Source of the DNA: Prorocentrum cordatum
Lineage: Eukaryota > Sar > Dinophyceae > Prorocentrales > Prorocentraceae
Assembly (NCBI GenBank): GCA_963575745.1
Contig: CAUYUJ010017995.1
Coordinates: 22,501 to 86,500, forward strand
DNA length: 64,000 nt
Reading direction: 5' to 3'
Shown here one piece after another: positions 52,832 through 63,428 of the stretch; positions within the stretch are counted from its first letter, which is position 1, and every line of letters begins with the position of its first letter. The position numbers were made by a program, and so were the translations under genes. The notes below the pieces were generated by a model. It did not search any database and was not told the DNA's origin. It saw only the letters and a program-made list of their open reading frames with translations.

Positions 52832-53439
52832 GCCGGGCCACGGGGCTGCCTGCTCTTTCCCGATGTGCGCGGCGTGCCGCGCGATTTTTTCTCTGCCGGG
52901 GCCGTTGGACTCTGGCATCCTGCGCTCTCGCCTGGCCACTTTGGAGCCACGCGGACGCGTGGAGCCCTCGGACATTGCGGCACGCCCCGCGCTCTTTTGC
53001 CGAGAAGCAATGGTTTTAGAGAAGACATGGCGGTGCCGATTAGCGTCCGTTTTTGTATGTTCCATGTCAGGCCGGGAGCTATCGTGTTGAGCCCTATAGC
53101 TCGTCTTTCCCGTTTGCCCTTTAGGGCTGGTCTTCACCATTCGAGACTTGCGCTGACCATGCATTGACCGACGGGTGCCGATCTTGGGTGTCTTCGGTCT
53201 TCGACTCGACCAGTCTGCGATACGACTACATTGGAGTGAAGGGGTTCCGCTCGCGCGAAATCATATTCTAGCCGCTCGAGGCGAAAAGTTCTGATGCCCC
53301 AGCACCTTACTTTCTCGAGGGCATCAGAACTGATATGGCTGCTGATGTTCCCTCCCTTCCCACCTCCCTTTCCGCCGCAGCCGGACTTGACGCAGCAGCG
53401 CTTTCGGTCCCGTCCTGGCTGCGGCGACGCAAGGGGCAG

Positions 53440-53970
<531 letters not shown>

Positions 53971-54044
53971 GGGATAGAGGGCCTGGCAAACATGCTACAG
54001 GGTTTGTGCTCTAAAGCGTTTGCTTTTCCAGCGTCCTTCCCTTG

Positions 54045-55520
54045 CAAGCCAGACCAGACACCGGCCAGACCAGCCAGACCAACCAGACGAGCCAGATCAA
54101 CTTAAGCTAGCTGAAGCTCTAGCAGCGAAACTACAGCGACACTTCAGCTACTACACAAGTGCAGCTGAAGTTCTAGCAACGAAACTGCAGCTTTGCTGTG
54201 GTAGTGGTTGGCGCTGCCTCCCCGGACCTCCCCTAAACCACTGTCGCCCGAATCCCAAGCTAAAGCTTGAGCGATAAGCTCAAAGCAGACCAACCAGACC
54301 AGCCAGACCAGCTACACTAAATGCAAACAAAGCTGCAAAACAAGACAAACTGGAATGTACAACCAACTGTTTTGCTGTGGTAGTGGTTGGCGCTGCCTCC
54401 TTGAAGCGCTCCTAAAGCCCTCTCGCCCGAATCCTAAGCGCAGCCAGACCAGATGCAACAGAAAAGCTGCAACGCAAAGAAAACTGCAAAGCGAAAACCA
54501 ACAACTGCAAATCCCAAGCTAAAGCTCCAGCACTAAGCTCAAACCAGATCGACCAGACCAGCCAGACCATATGCAAACAACAACTGCAACGCAAAATAGC
54601 AATTGCAAAGCTAAGGCGTCAGCACGAAGCTCAAACCATACCAACCAGACCAGCCAGACCAGATGCAAAACAGCTGCAATAGAAGACAAACTTCAAATTT
54701 AGGCTTCAGCACGAAGCTCAAACCAGACCAACCAGACCAGCGAGACCAGATGCAAACACATTTTGTAATGTTAAACAATCTGCCATGCACAAACAACATT
54801 TTTTTTGTCGGTGGCCTCCTTCGACCTCCCTCGCACCACTCTCGCCCGAATCCTAAGCCAAGGCTTTAAGACGACGCTCAAACCAGACCCGCCAGACCAG
54901 ATGCAACAAACAATGCAAAACACAACTGCGAAGCAAACACAACGGCAATGCAGAACAACTGTTTTTCGGTGGTCGTCGTTGTGTTTGGCGTTGCCTCCCT
55001 AGACCTCATCTAAACCACTCTCGCCCCAATCCTAAGCTAAAGCTTGAGCAGCAAGCTCAAACCAGACCAACCAGACCAGCGAGACCAGATGCACCAACAA
55101 TTGCAATGCAAACAACAAGTGCAAGGAAACAACAACTGAAATGCAAACGACAACTGTTGTTCGGTGGTCGTAGTAGTGGTTGGCGCTGCCTCCTTGGACC
55201 TCCCCTAAACCACTCTCGCCCGAATCCTAAGCTAAGTCTCCAGGGCGAAGCTCAAACCAGACCAGCCAGACTAGTCAGACCAGATGCAAAGCAACCTGCA
55301 ATGCAATAAAAAGCTGCAAAGCTACAAACATTGCAATGCAAGAGCAACTGTTTTTCGGTGGTCGTCGTAGTTGTTGGCGCTGCCTCCCTGGACCTCCCCT
55401 AAACCACTGTCGCCCCGATCTTAAGCTAAGGCTTCAGGACTAAGCTTAAACCAGTCCAACCAGACCATCCAGACCATATTAAGCTCAAGCTCAAGCGTGA
55501 GGCTGAAGCTTCATGCTCAA
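54045..55520. repeat. CCAGA(CCAG) repeat with an about 190-bp higher-order unit
   Basis: Pentamer words CCAGA and ACCAG appear in clusters, followed by ATGCAAA-type words and a conserved phrase: GTTGGCGCTGCCTCC, then CCTCCCCTAAACCACTCTCG, then CCCGAATCCTAAGCTAA. The phrase recurs near 54207, 54388, 54982, 55180 and 55372. Ends near 55520 in overlapping AAGCTTGAG/CTCAAGCTT palindromic words. No gene is seen. Confidence 0.75.
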
Positions 55521-56588
55521 GCTTGAGGCTGAAGTTTCAAGCTTGCTCTTTGGAAGCTTGGCGTCCCGCCGTGCGCTGCACAGCTAAGAACCTTATGGAG
55601 TCGCACGCGCTTTGGCTGGTCCAGGGCGAGCAAAAACCGTCGCTGCGTTTATCTTCTGCCTCTTCTCCTTCCGGCCTGAGGCCCGCTGCCGTCGTGGGGA
55701 CTCCTTAAACAGGTTGGCGGGCGTTTCTATCCCCATGTTGTTTATGATTCGTTCTTCAAGCATAGCGCACACCGTTTGTTGCCGCGAGTCGGCAGTTATT
55801 GTGTGGCGTAAGTTGTAATCGGCGCTTGCGGCAGGCTTGATCATTGTTTTGCGGCTGGTTCTTTCTGGAAGACAAGCGTCTTCGCTGGTCTTCAGTCTTG
55901 GCCATTCTAGCTCGAACCCGATGCAGCCCCTCATTCCTGTCCGCGCCCGCCTGCAGGGGCTCTGGTAGCTCTCCTCCATGGTTTTGGGCCAGTGGCTTTT
56001 GCCATGCTGTTTGGGAGCATGCATGCGCACATCTAGCCCAGCCCGGCCACAAGAAGTGCTGCCTTTTGTGCCAGGGTCTGGGTCTCGTGTAAAAACTTAG
56101 CGGGCGGTCTCCCAGGGCAAGGGGGAGGAAGGGACCTGCCCGCCACATCCGCGGAACTCGCCAGCCGAGAGCATAGCTTCTTGTAGCCCATGTGCAACCG
56201 TGCTGCGCCGCACACATCCGCCCACCAGTGCATATATTGCCTTGTGTGCGCACGCACGCAGTCAGATCTGCACGCGCGTATGTAATATCGGAGCGTCGGA
56301 GTCTCCAGGCGCTGTACTGGCCCACTTCCCGACCATCTGGCCCCTTCCCTGTTGGTCCTCCCGTCCTTCACCTTCCCCCCTGCCCCTGCCCCTCCTCTCG
56401 GGCTTGCTGCCCCGCACGCTCTCCCAGCGCCTGCGGGACTGTGGGACCAGCCAGGACGGCGGCGGCGGCGGGGGCGGCGGCGGCGGCGGCGGCGCAGGGC
56501 GGCGGCCAACCGCAGGCGTCGCTCGGCTCGACGTGGTGCGCGTTGCGCCGCACGCCTCTCCTCGGCAGCGTCCTCGGGCTTCTCCGCG

Positions 56589-56972
56589 ATGGGCGGCCGT
56601 CTGCTCGCCGTCGCCTGCGTCGCGGCGCTCCTGTGCGCGGCGTGCCCGGCCTTCCTGGCGCCGTCCGCGCGCGTGGTGCCCCAGCCGCCCCAGCCGGGCG
56701 CCCTCCGAGGGGCGGCCGAGGGGGCCGCGCCGGACGCGCCCGAGGCCACGGCGCGCGCTGGTCGCCTCGCGCTGGGGGCGGCGGCCCTGGGCCTCCTCGT
56801 CGGCCTGTCGGGCGTCGCGCGCGCGGAGGAGGGCAAGCAGTGGACAAAGGGGGGAGTGAAGAAGATCCCGACGAAGGAGGAGCGGCTCCAGAAGGCGAAG
56901 GAGAAGATGCAGGCCGAGGCCGCGAGGAAGAGCATGCTGAAGAAGGACGGCACGTTCAAGAACGGCGCCTGA
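56589..56972 (+). CDS. Plastid-targeted small basic protein, array copy 7
   Basis: 127 residues: one of the two Gln codons (KQQW to KQW) is deleted. Otherwise LLAVACV version, upstream spacer type Y. The array ends here: after the 3' hairpin and T-run the sequence departs from all other copies at about 57032. Confidence 0.85.
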   Translation: MGGRLLAVACVAALLCAACPAFLAPSARVVPQPPQPGALRGAAEGAAPDAPEATARAGRLALGAAALGLLVGLSGVARAEEGKQWTKGGVKKIPTKEERLQKAKEKMQAEAARKSMLKKDGTFKNGA

Positions 56973-57354
56973 GCCGGGCCACGGGGCTGCCTGCTCTTTC
57001 CCGATGTGCGCGGCGTGCCGCGCGATTTTTTATCCGTAAGGGCCTCGCCCCCCTGCCGCCGGCCCCCTCTCTATCATCATGGGATATGCGAGAGTCGCGT
57101 CGGTGCGTCTCGGCGCTGCCTTGGCGCATCTGGGAACAGCATGCGGGGGCGGATAGGAGTCATCAGCGCATATTGAAACGTTGGCGTTATCGAAGACGCT
57201 TATAGCGAATCACCGCCACCCCCTGCCTTTTCGGAAGCGCCTACGTTGCCGAAAAATTGGGTTTGAGCTTGGCCAAGCTATCGGGCCTCGCGTTCCCCGA
57301 GTGGGTTTCGAAAGCCTTCGGGGAACACGGAGTCGGGCGAGCTATCGGACCAGG

Positions 57355-57440
57355 TGGTTTCTGAGCTTCCGGGCCTCCTGGAGGACGTCTTGGAGGGGTC
57401 TTGGGCCGTCTTGGAGGCTTCTGGCGGGCCTTTTGTTTGT
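57355..57440 (-). repeat. Short relic of the CCAAGANGGCC modular repeat
   Basis: About 85 bases of the inverted modular family (plus strand GGACGTCTTGGAGGGGTCTT, then GGGCCGTCTTGGAGGC), far from the main blocks at 3.8-15.7 kb. The rest of 57033-57500 shows no feature. Confidence 0.55.
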
Positions 57441-57507
57441 GGGGACCACGTGAATGCTCTTGAATAGCTCGACCTGTCGCGACTTGTAAAGTACAGTCGT
57501 CTAAAAA

Positions 57508-57562
57508 CATTGGGTTTTTGCTAATCGCGCCCGGCCTTTGCGCGATTAGCAAAAACCCGATG
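57508..57562 (+). other. Strong 23-bp-arm hairpin upstream of the DIRS-like element
   Basis: Left arm 57508-57530 (CATTGGGTTTTTGCTAATCG then CGC) and right arm 57540-57562 pair at 22 of 23 positions, the one exception being a T-G pair, around a 9-base loop (CCGGCCTTT). It lies 45 bases before the first ATG of the element's small ORF. It could be part of the element's 5' terminal sequence, a regulatory structure of its RNA, or an unrelated palindrome. Confidence 0.8.
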
Positions 57563-57606
57563 GTTTTTTGCCCTTGCAGCCTGTCCATCCTTAGTGCACA
57601 TTTGCG

Positions 57607-58095
57607 ATGGCGATCGTCCTCTGCCATCCTGGCTTCAAGCTTTCACGCGCCGAGGGCCTGGCGCCACCTGGGATGGTGGCGAGCCTCTGCGCGGCCGTGT
57701 CGGCGGCGGCTCCCGGCGTGCTGCGGGAGCTGGCGCGCGGGGCGGTGGCCGAGGCGGCGCGGGTGGCGTTCGCGGGGCCGCAGGCGTGTCCGCCGTGCCC
57801 CGACTGCCACCCGGCGCCCTGCCCGGCCTGCCCGAGCTGCCCGCCGGCCCCACCTTGCCCGGCGTGCGTGTGCGCCGAGCCCGCACCGCCCCCAGTGTTG
57901 GCGGCGGCCGCGTGCGAGGCGGAGGAGCGCCCGGAGTGGTGGCTGCTCTGGCTGGTGGCGCTGGTGGTGGCGTTTTTCGTCGGCCGCTGGAGCGCGGCGT
58001 CGGAGGCCCCACGAGGCGGCGCCCTTCGCCAACATGTCGACGCGCGACGAGAGGCGCCCGGGGGCGCGGCTGCTGGTGCGGTTCGTCGGAGATGA
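57607..58095 (+). CDS. Small Cys-Pro/transmembrane ORF of the DIRS-like element
   Basis: A 162-codon frame starting MAIVLCHPGFKLSRAEGLAP. Residues about 61-90 form a Cys-Pro ladder (CPPCPDCHPAPCPACPSCPP then APPCPACVC) with nine cysteines, followed by an acidic patch and one transmembrane segment (WWLLWLVALVVAFFVGRW, about 110-127). After about residue 135 it overlaps the next ORF and becomes basic. Such a small membrane-Cys ORF at the start of the element is unusual among retroelements. Possible roles (membrane tethering of particles, metal binding) are speculation. The overlapping 57594 frame is Gly/Arg-rich in this stretch and is treated as a shadow. Confidence 0.6.
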   Translation: MAIVLCHPGFKLSRAEGLAPPGMVASLCAAVSAAAPGVLRELARGAVAEAARVAFAGPQACPPCPDCHPAPCPACPSCPPAPPCPACVCAEPAPPPVLAAAACEAEERPEWWLLWLVALVVAFFVGRWSAASEAPRGGALRQHVDARREAPGGAAAGAVRRR

Positions 58096-59609
58096 GTGGG
58101 CCCATGAGCGGGTGCTGCTCTGGCCGGTCCATCTGGACCGCAGGCACGAGTGCTGGGTCATCGAGAGCGCGGACGGCGACCGCTACGTGGAGCGTCGGGC
58201 CGACTGGGTCTGGCACGTGTCGCTGCTCCACGGCTGGCCCGAGAATTTCAGGGGCAACGGTGAGGTTCCGCGACGAGATCGACCGCGAGACGCTGCAAAA
58301 GATGGTGCTGGAGGGCCGCGAACTGGCGCGCGAGGAGCGGCGCCGACGTCGCCTCCCGTCCGCGCTGGGGGCCCACTTGGGCGAGGAGCCGACGAGCATG
58401 GTGGACTGGCACGGCGACGAGTGCGGCCTGGACATCGGCGTGCTGGAGGCCGCGCGGCGGCGCCTGCGGGGCAAGCGGCCTTTGGCCACGGGCGCTCGGG
58501 TCCCCGAGTCACCCGGGGACGAGGCTGCTAGCCGGCCCGTCCTAGCGCCCCCGCCGCTGGAAGGTGAGGAGTCGGTGCTGCTGGTGGCGGAGGTGCAGGC
58601 AGGCGGCGGCTTCCGGCTGGGCGACGAGGTGGCGCCGGGCCCCGAGGACGTCCAGGCGGGGCCGAAGGTGATCGCGCGGCGGCCCGACGGCCGGCCGGTG
58701 CTTTGCGAGCGGGTGCCAGTCTCCGAGGTCGAGAGGTGGCGGGCCCAGGAATTTGACAACGCCGGGCGGATGGCCGCTCCCTTGCCGGCCCCGTTGTCCC
58801 CGCCGCCAGCCGAGGAGGCCGGACGGCCCAGCCCCTTTGACCTCCGCGAGGCGCTGGCCGACCGGCCGCGCGAGGAGGTGGGTGGCACCCCCACGCCGCG
58901 CGAGGAGACAGCGGGGCCCGCAGCCGACGATGTGCGGACGACCGCGGTGGAGTGGAACGAACAGGGAGTCCGCTTCAAGGAATGGCGCCGAGCGGTGGGG
59001 GAGAGCAGTTCGGAGGCCCTGGACGGGTGCGAGCTGCGCGGGGCCGGCACGGCCCTCCACCTCTGCCATCGGTTCACGCAGCACGGCGGCGACCCCAAAA
59101 CGTGGATGAGCAACTTCTGCCGCGAGTACGGCGTGAGTCAGCGTGACCGGACATGGCACGAGTTGAACTGTCTGGTCACGATCTTCTGGCTGGTCGCGAC
59201 GTTCGACGCGCTGAACCTAGGCGGGCTGGCGTGTCTGGAGGTGGCGGCCCGCCGAGTGGCCCAGATCAGCGAGGCCTATCGCGTGGCTCCTGGTCAGCCG
59301 GCCGCGTTGGAGGCAGGCAGGTTCCTGACGGGGACGAGTGACCCCTTCGACGTGGTGTCGCCCGAGCTCCGCAACTTCGCGAATCGGGCGGCTCGCGACG
59401 AGTCCGAGCGGCTCGCTGCCCTGGGACGCAGTCGAGCGTTGGGGCCTGGCGGCCGCGGGGCTGGCGGTGCCGACGAGGTGACGGGCGCGCTGGAGACAGG
59501 CGGCCTGCCCCGCGCTGGGGCAGATGACGGCGGCAAGGGCGGTGGCGGTCGCGGTCGCGGGCGGAAGACCAAGCCCGGCGAGTCGACAGCCGCCGCCCAG
59601 TCGAAATGA
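58034..59609 (+). CDS. Gag-like ORF of the DIRS-like element, with one frame change
   Basis: Starts at ATG 58034 (MSTRDERRPGARLLVRFVGD), overlapping the small ORF by 62 bases. Reads RVLLWPVHLDRRHECWVIES and RYVERRADWVWHVSLLHGW, and must shift +1 near 58260 to continue as FRDEIDRETLQKMVLEGREL and AREERRRRRLPSALGAHLG. A Pro/Glu-rich middle (about 58500-58930) is followed by a helical domain (CHRFTQHGGDPKTWMSNFCR, then LNCLVTIFWLVATFDALNLG) and a basic Gly/Arg/Lys tail. It has the profile of a nucleic-acid-binding structural protein. The 1-base frame change is either a disabling mutation or recoding. The TGA stop overlaps the next ATG (ATGA at 59606-59609). Confidence 0.55.
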
Positions 59610-60160
59610 CGGGCAAGGGGCCGGGGGTGAGGCCGCCCCCCGGCCTTGAAGCAGAGGCCACGCTCGGCGGCCAGGTCTACCCTGTCCCAGGGCTGCGCGA
59701 GCTGGACGCCGACGTCGCTTCCCGCCTTGGACGTCGCGATCGGCCACGAGTTCGGCGGCTGGCGAACGAGGGCTTGTCCAGCCTAAATTGGATGCGTGGT
59801 GCTGATCGGCGGCCGCCCCCGGCGGCGCCCAGCTGGGCCACGCGCTGCCGCGTGGCGGAGCTGCGGCGTGAGACGCAGCGACGGGCCCAACTCCTGGCGG
59901 CGAGCTGGGGCGGCCCGGACAGCGCGAAGGATTCGCAGCAGTGCTTGGCGCGCCTGCTGCGGGGCCGAGGCGGCTACGCCCAGCTGGCCCACGCGACGCT
60001 GACCCCCTTCTCCCACGCCCGGCTGTCGACCCCGGACGACCTTGCTGGGTCGCCGAGAGTTTTGAGTCTTCTGTCGGAGGCGGCGCGGATCCAGTTGAAG
60101 GATTTCGAGAGCTACATGCACGCTGCGGTCCAGTTCGACCCTATATGGACCCCATCCTGA
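59606..60160 (+). CDS. N-terminal part of the Pol ORF of the DIRS-like element
   Basis: A 184-codon frame whose ATG overlaps the gag-like stop (ATGA). Contains PGLRELDADVASRLGRRDRP, ARIQLKDFESYMHAAVQFDP and nothing enzymatic. It runs into the reverse transcriptase frame near 60145, which lies one base back (-1), so the natural protein probably reads ...VQFD then PYMDPILKRKRPAYIG. The break is either a one-base loss in this copy or a programmed shift. The stop at 60160 lies just past the crossing point. Confidence 0.55.
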   Translation: MTGKGPGVRPPPGLEAEATLGGQVYPVPGLRELDADVASRLGRRDRPRVRRLANEGLSSLNWMRGADRRPPPAAPSWATRCRVAELRRETQRRAQLLAASWGGPDSAKDSQQCLARLLRGRGGYAQLAHATLTPFSHARLSTPDDLAGSPRVLSLLSEAARIQLKDFESYMHAAVQFDPIWTPS

Positions 60161-61860
60161 AGCGCAAGCGGCCCGCCTACATCGGTCTGGTGAAACGCTT
60201 GCTGAAGGTCGGCCCGGTGAGGATGTCGACCACATGCCGATGCCAGGTCGGGCTCTTCTTCGTCAAGAAGAAGGGCGACCGTCAACGATTGATCTTGGAC
60301 TGTCGTCCAGCGAACCGCCTCTTCAAGAGCCCGCCGGGCGTGGACCTCGTCAGCGGGGGCGGCCTCAGCCGCGTCGAGCGGGGGTGGCCGCCGGGCGACG
60401 GCGAGTCGGGGGGGGCCAACGCGGCGCTGGCGGGCCTCGACACCTGGCTCGGAGTCAGCGACGTGAAGGACTGCTTCCACCGGCTGCTGCTGGAGGACGG
60501 CCCGGGCCTGCAGGAGTACTTCGGGCACCCTCCCCTGCGGGCCGCCGACCTGCGGCTGACGGAGCTGGACGGCGCGCGGCTGGCGCCGAGCACGCTGGTC
60601 TACCCGCTTGCGCGGGCGCTGCCGATGGGCTGGGCCTGGTCGCTGTTCTTCGCGCAGTCGGCCAACTCGTGCCGCATGCTGAAGGTGCCCTCCTTGCAGG
60701 GCGCGCCCGTCATGACTGACCGCGGGCCTCCCCTCATCCTGGATCGCCCGAGCTCCATGGGCCACTACGCCTACGTGGACAACATGGGGGTGCTGGGCAC
60801 GACCGAGGGCGCGGTCCGCCGGGGCCTCGAGGGGGCCATCTCGTCCTTCGGCGGGGTCGGCCTCGAGGTCCATGAGACCGCCGTGACGAATGAGGGTGGC
60901 GAGGCCTTGGGCGTGCAGCTCGATGGCCGCGCTGGGTGCACCCGCCCTACGCCGGCTCGGTTCTGGCGGATCCGCGGGGCGGTACAGGCCCTGCTGCGCC
61001 GTCGAGCTGTCAGCAGGCTCGAGCTGGAGATCGTGGTGGGCCACCTCACCTTCGTGGGCCTGGTGCGGCGCGAGAGCCTCAGTTGTTTCCATTGCATCTA
61101 CCGCTTCATCCAGCGGCACTACTTCGAGCGTGTTGGGCTGTGGCCCAGTGTGGCTGAGGAGCTGCGCGCCTTCCTTGGTCTGATGATCTTTTTGCAAGCT
61201 GACTGGGACGCCCGGTGGCTGCTGGGCGTCTACCAGTCGGACGCCTCCCTCGATGGCGTCGGGCTGGCCTACTCGGTGTGGGGCCCGAAGGACGTGGGGC
61301 GCGTGGGCCGCGTGACAGAGCGGTCGCGCTACCGCCTGGTTGCCGAGGCGGCGCGGCAACGCGCCGTGGAGGCCGCGGGGCTGCAGGTGCTGGCCGACGG
61401 GGCCGTCGGCCCGCCCGAGGCCCGGCCGCCAGGCATTCCCGAGGTGGAGGTAGCGCGCTGGAGTGTCGACCCCGACTTCGAGGAGGTGCCCGCGGAATTG
61501 CTGCGCCGCGATCGCTGGCGGACGGTCTTGGCCGATCGCTGGGCCTTCGACGAGGGGATCGTGCACCTCGAGGGCCGGGCTGTGGTGAAGGCCGTGGAGC
61601 GCGTGGCCAGCTCGCGCGCAGGGCGGGACGGCCGGGTCCTTCTGCTGGGGGACAACATGGCCGTGACCCTCGCCTTTTCGCGCTCGCGGGCCCGCGACTT
61701 CAAGCTGCTGACGATGATTCGGCGGACGGCCGCGTGCGCCTTCGCGCGCGGCCTGCGGTTCAGTTATAGGTGGATCCCTTCGGAGTTCAACGGCAGCGAT
61801 GAGGGGGGCAGATTGTTTGCGAGAGAATATGAAGCTAAAACATGTGTCACTCACCTCCTG
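60145..61860 (+). CDS. Reverse transcriptase / RNase H of a DIRS-like retroelement
   Basis: Frame with ATG at 60145. Reverse transcriptase motifs in order: VGLFFVKKKGDRQRLILDCR then PANRLFKSPP (fingers); WLGVSDVKDCFHRLLLEDGP (motif A, D-x3-D); ALPMGWAWSLFFAQSAN (motif B); YAYVDNMGVLG (motif C, YVDN rather than YVDD); and VGHLTFVGLVRRESLSCFHC (thumb). The RNase H part shows YQSDASLDG, HLEGRAVVKAVERV, LLLGDNMAVTLAFSR and YRWIPSEFNGSDEGGRLF, giving the expected D-E-D-D acidic residues. Together with the downstream tyrosine recombinase this is a DIRS-group organisation (no integrase, no LTR seen). The same frame stays open to 63249, but after about 61870 it is a shadow of the recombinase frame. 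YVDN in motif C is the one active-site oddity; similar forms occur in related dinoflagellate elements as far as I recall. Confidence 0.8.
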
Positions 61861-63428
61861 CCGAAAGGGCCGAGAGCCTCGCAAGCTGGACGGCCGAGAG
61901 CCGGGACCACACTCGAGCTTGGACATATTCCGGAGCCGTCTGAGCTCAACGCAGCGGCTCGCCAAGCCGCCGCTCCCGCCTCCCCGCGGGCCGCCGCCTC
62001 AGCCAGGGATTCGGCCGCCGAGCCGGGCGGCGCGGGCGAGGGTGCTGACGCGGGGTCTGCTGGCACAGGGCCCCGCGCCGAGCCAGCCAGCGGCGCAGGG
62101 GGCGCAGACGGGGCCGCCGGGGCTGCCGCCGGGCTGCGCGAGGGGCCGCCGGGCGGCCTCGCGGGGCCGCAGCCCGCGCCGAGCGCGGAGGCTGAGCCGA
62201 GAGGCCTGCAGTGGATTGGCGAAGCGCGCGAGCGCGGGGCCGGTGCCCCGGCCGTCCTGCCTGGAGCAGGCGCCCCAGACAGAGCGGGGCCGCGCGGCGG
62301 CCAACCCCTTCCGCGACGCCAAGGCCGCGGCCGCGACCGCCGCTTCCGCCGAGGGCGACAGCGAGAGCAGCTGCGAGGAGGAGCTGCCAAGCCGGGGGTC
62401 GGCGCAGGCCGATGCCCGCCGCGCCGCGGCGCGGGTGCGGCGCATGGCCTTCGAGGAGCTGCCGCCGGGCCAGACTTACTTGGAGGCCCACAGCGTGAAG
62501 GCGGCCACGCGGGCTCGGTACCAGACGCACGTCGGCGAGCTGGTGGCCTACGCGGACAAGATCTCGGCCCCCCTCGGCGCGGATGCCGAGGTCGACGATT
62601 GCATCGTGCGCTGGGTGAACGACGAGTTCCGCGCGGGCCGCAGGGCCTGGCGCGGCGAGAGCACGCTGGCGTCGGTGATGTTCGTGTTCCCGGCCTTCAG
62701 CTGCAACGGATGGAGGAAGCTCGTCTGGGCTTTCCGCTGCCTGAAAGGCTGGCGGACCCTCAGCCCGCCCATGAGCCGGAGGCCGCTGCCGTGGCCCGTG
62801 TGGGCCGCCCTGGCGCTGCAGCTGATGCGCATGGGGTTCGGGCTCGCCGCGGTCGCGGTCCTCGTGATGGTGGAGGCCTGCCTGCGGCCGTCGGAGCTCC
62901 TGTCGCTCCAGCGCCGGTCGCTCCTGCCTCCGGCCCGCGGCGGGCTGACCAGGTGGGGCCTTTTCCTTTTCCCCAGCCGCGCGGGCGTGGCGAGGAGCAA
63001 GACAGGGGAGGCGGACGACACGGTGGTGATGGACTCGACTCGGACGCCCTGGCTGGACCACGTGTTCGAGCATCTCAGCCAGGGGCCGGGCGAAGAGCGG
63101 ATCTTTCCTTGGGACTACAGCCAGTTCTACCAGATGTTTTGTGCAGGCTGCCTCGGCCCTCGGCTACAAGATGGTGCCGTGCCAGGGCCGCCGCAGCGGG
63201 ATCTCGATCGATCGAGCTCACCGCGAGCGCAGCCAAGACGAGTGCATGAAGAGAGGCCGATGGCGAGCGGCCAAGAGCGTGGCCCGCTACGAGAAGGCGG
63301 GCAGGCTCAACGACGCCTGGCGGGAGCTCAGCTCGGAGCAGCAGGCCCACGCCCTCGACTGCGAGCGCCTGCTCGAGGAGTGCGTCGCGCGTGGGCGCCC
63401 GCTGCTGGCGCCGGCTCTGAGGCCTTGA
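61829..63428 (+). CDS. Tyrosine recombinase of the DIRS-like element, one frame change
   Basis: A frame open from 61799 (ATGs at 61799, 61829 and 62444) that continues without a stop to the window end. An Arg/Pro-rich, then acidic (GDSESSCEEELPSRGS) leader is followed by the SAM-like core-binding domain YLEAHSVKAATRARYQTHVG and the catalytic domain: MVEACLRPSELLSLQRRSLL (box I Arg), a small sheet region (GLFLFPSRAGVARSKTGEAD), then PGEERIFPWDYSQFYQMF. The rest lies in the +1 frame from about 63141: GYKMVPCQGRRSGISIDRAH, CMKRGRWRAAKSVARYEKAG (Tyr nucleophile), with a stop at 63426-63428. The frame change at about 63136-63146 needs one base to be skipped. It would integrate the element's circular cDNA without a DDE integrase. 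Confidence 0.7.

Noticed and set aside
57594-58255. First about 220 codons of the 671-codon frame starting at 57594
   Set aside because: Gly/Arg/Ser-rich shadow of the Cys-Pro/TM ORF and the MSTRDERRPG frame, both of which look coding. Only the part after about 58260 is used.
61870-63249. C-terminal 460 codons of the reverse transcriptase frame
   Set aside because: Gly/Ala/Arg/Pro-rich and antiparallel in quality to the recombinase, whose motifs appear in the next frame. Treated as a shadow, not a domain.
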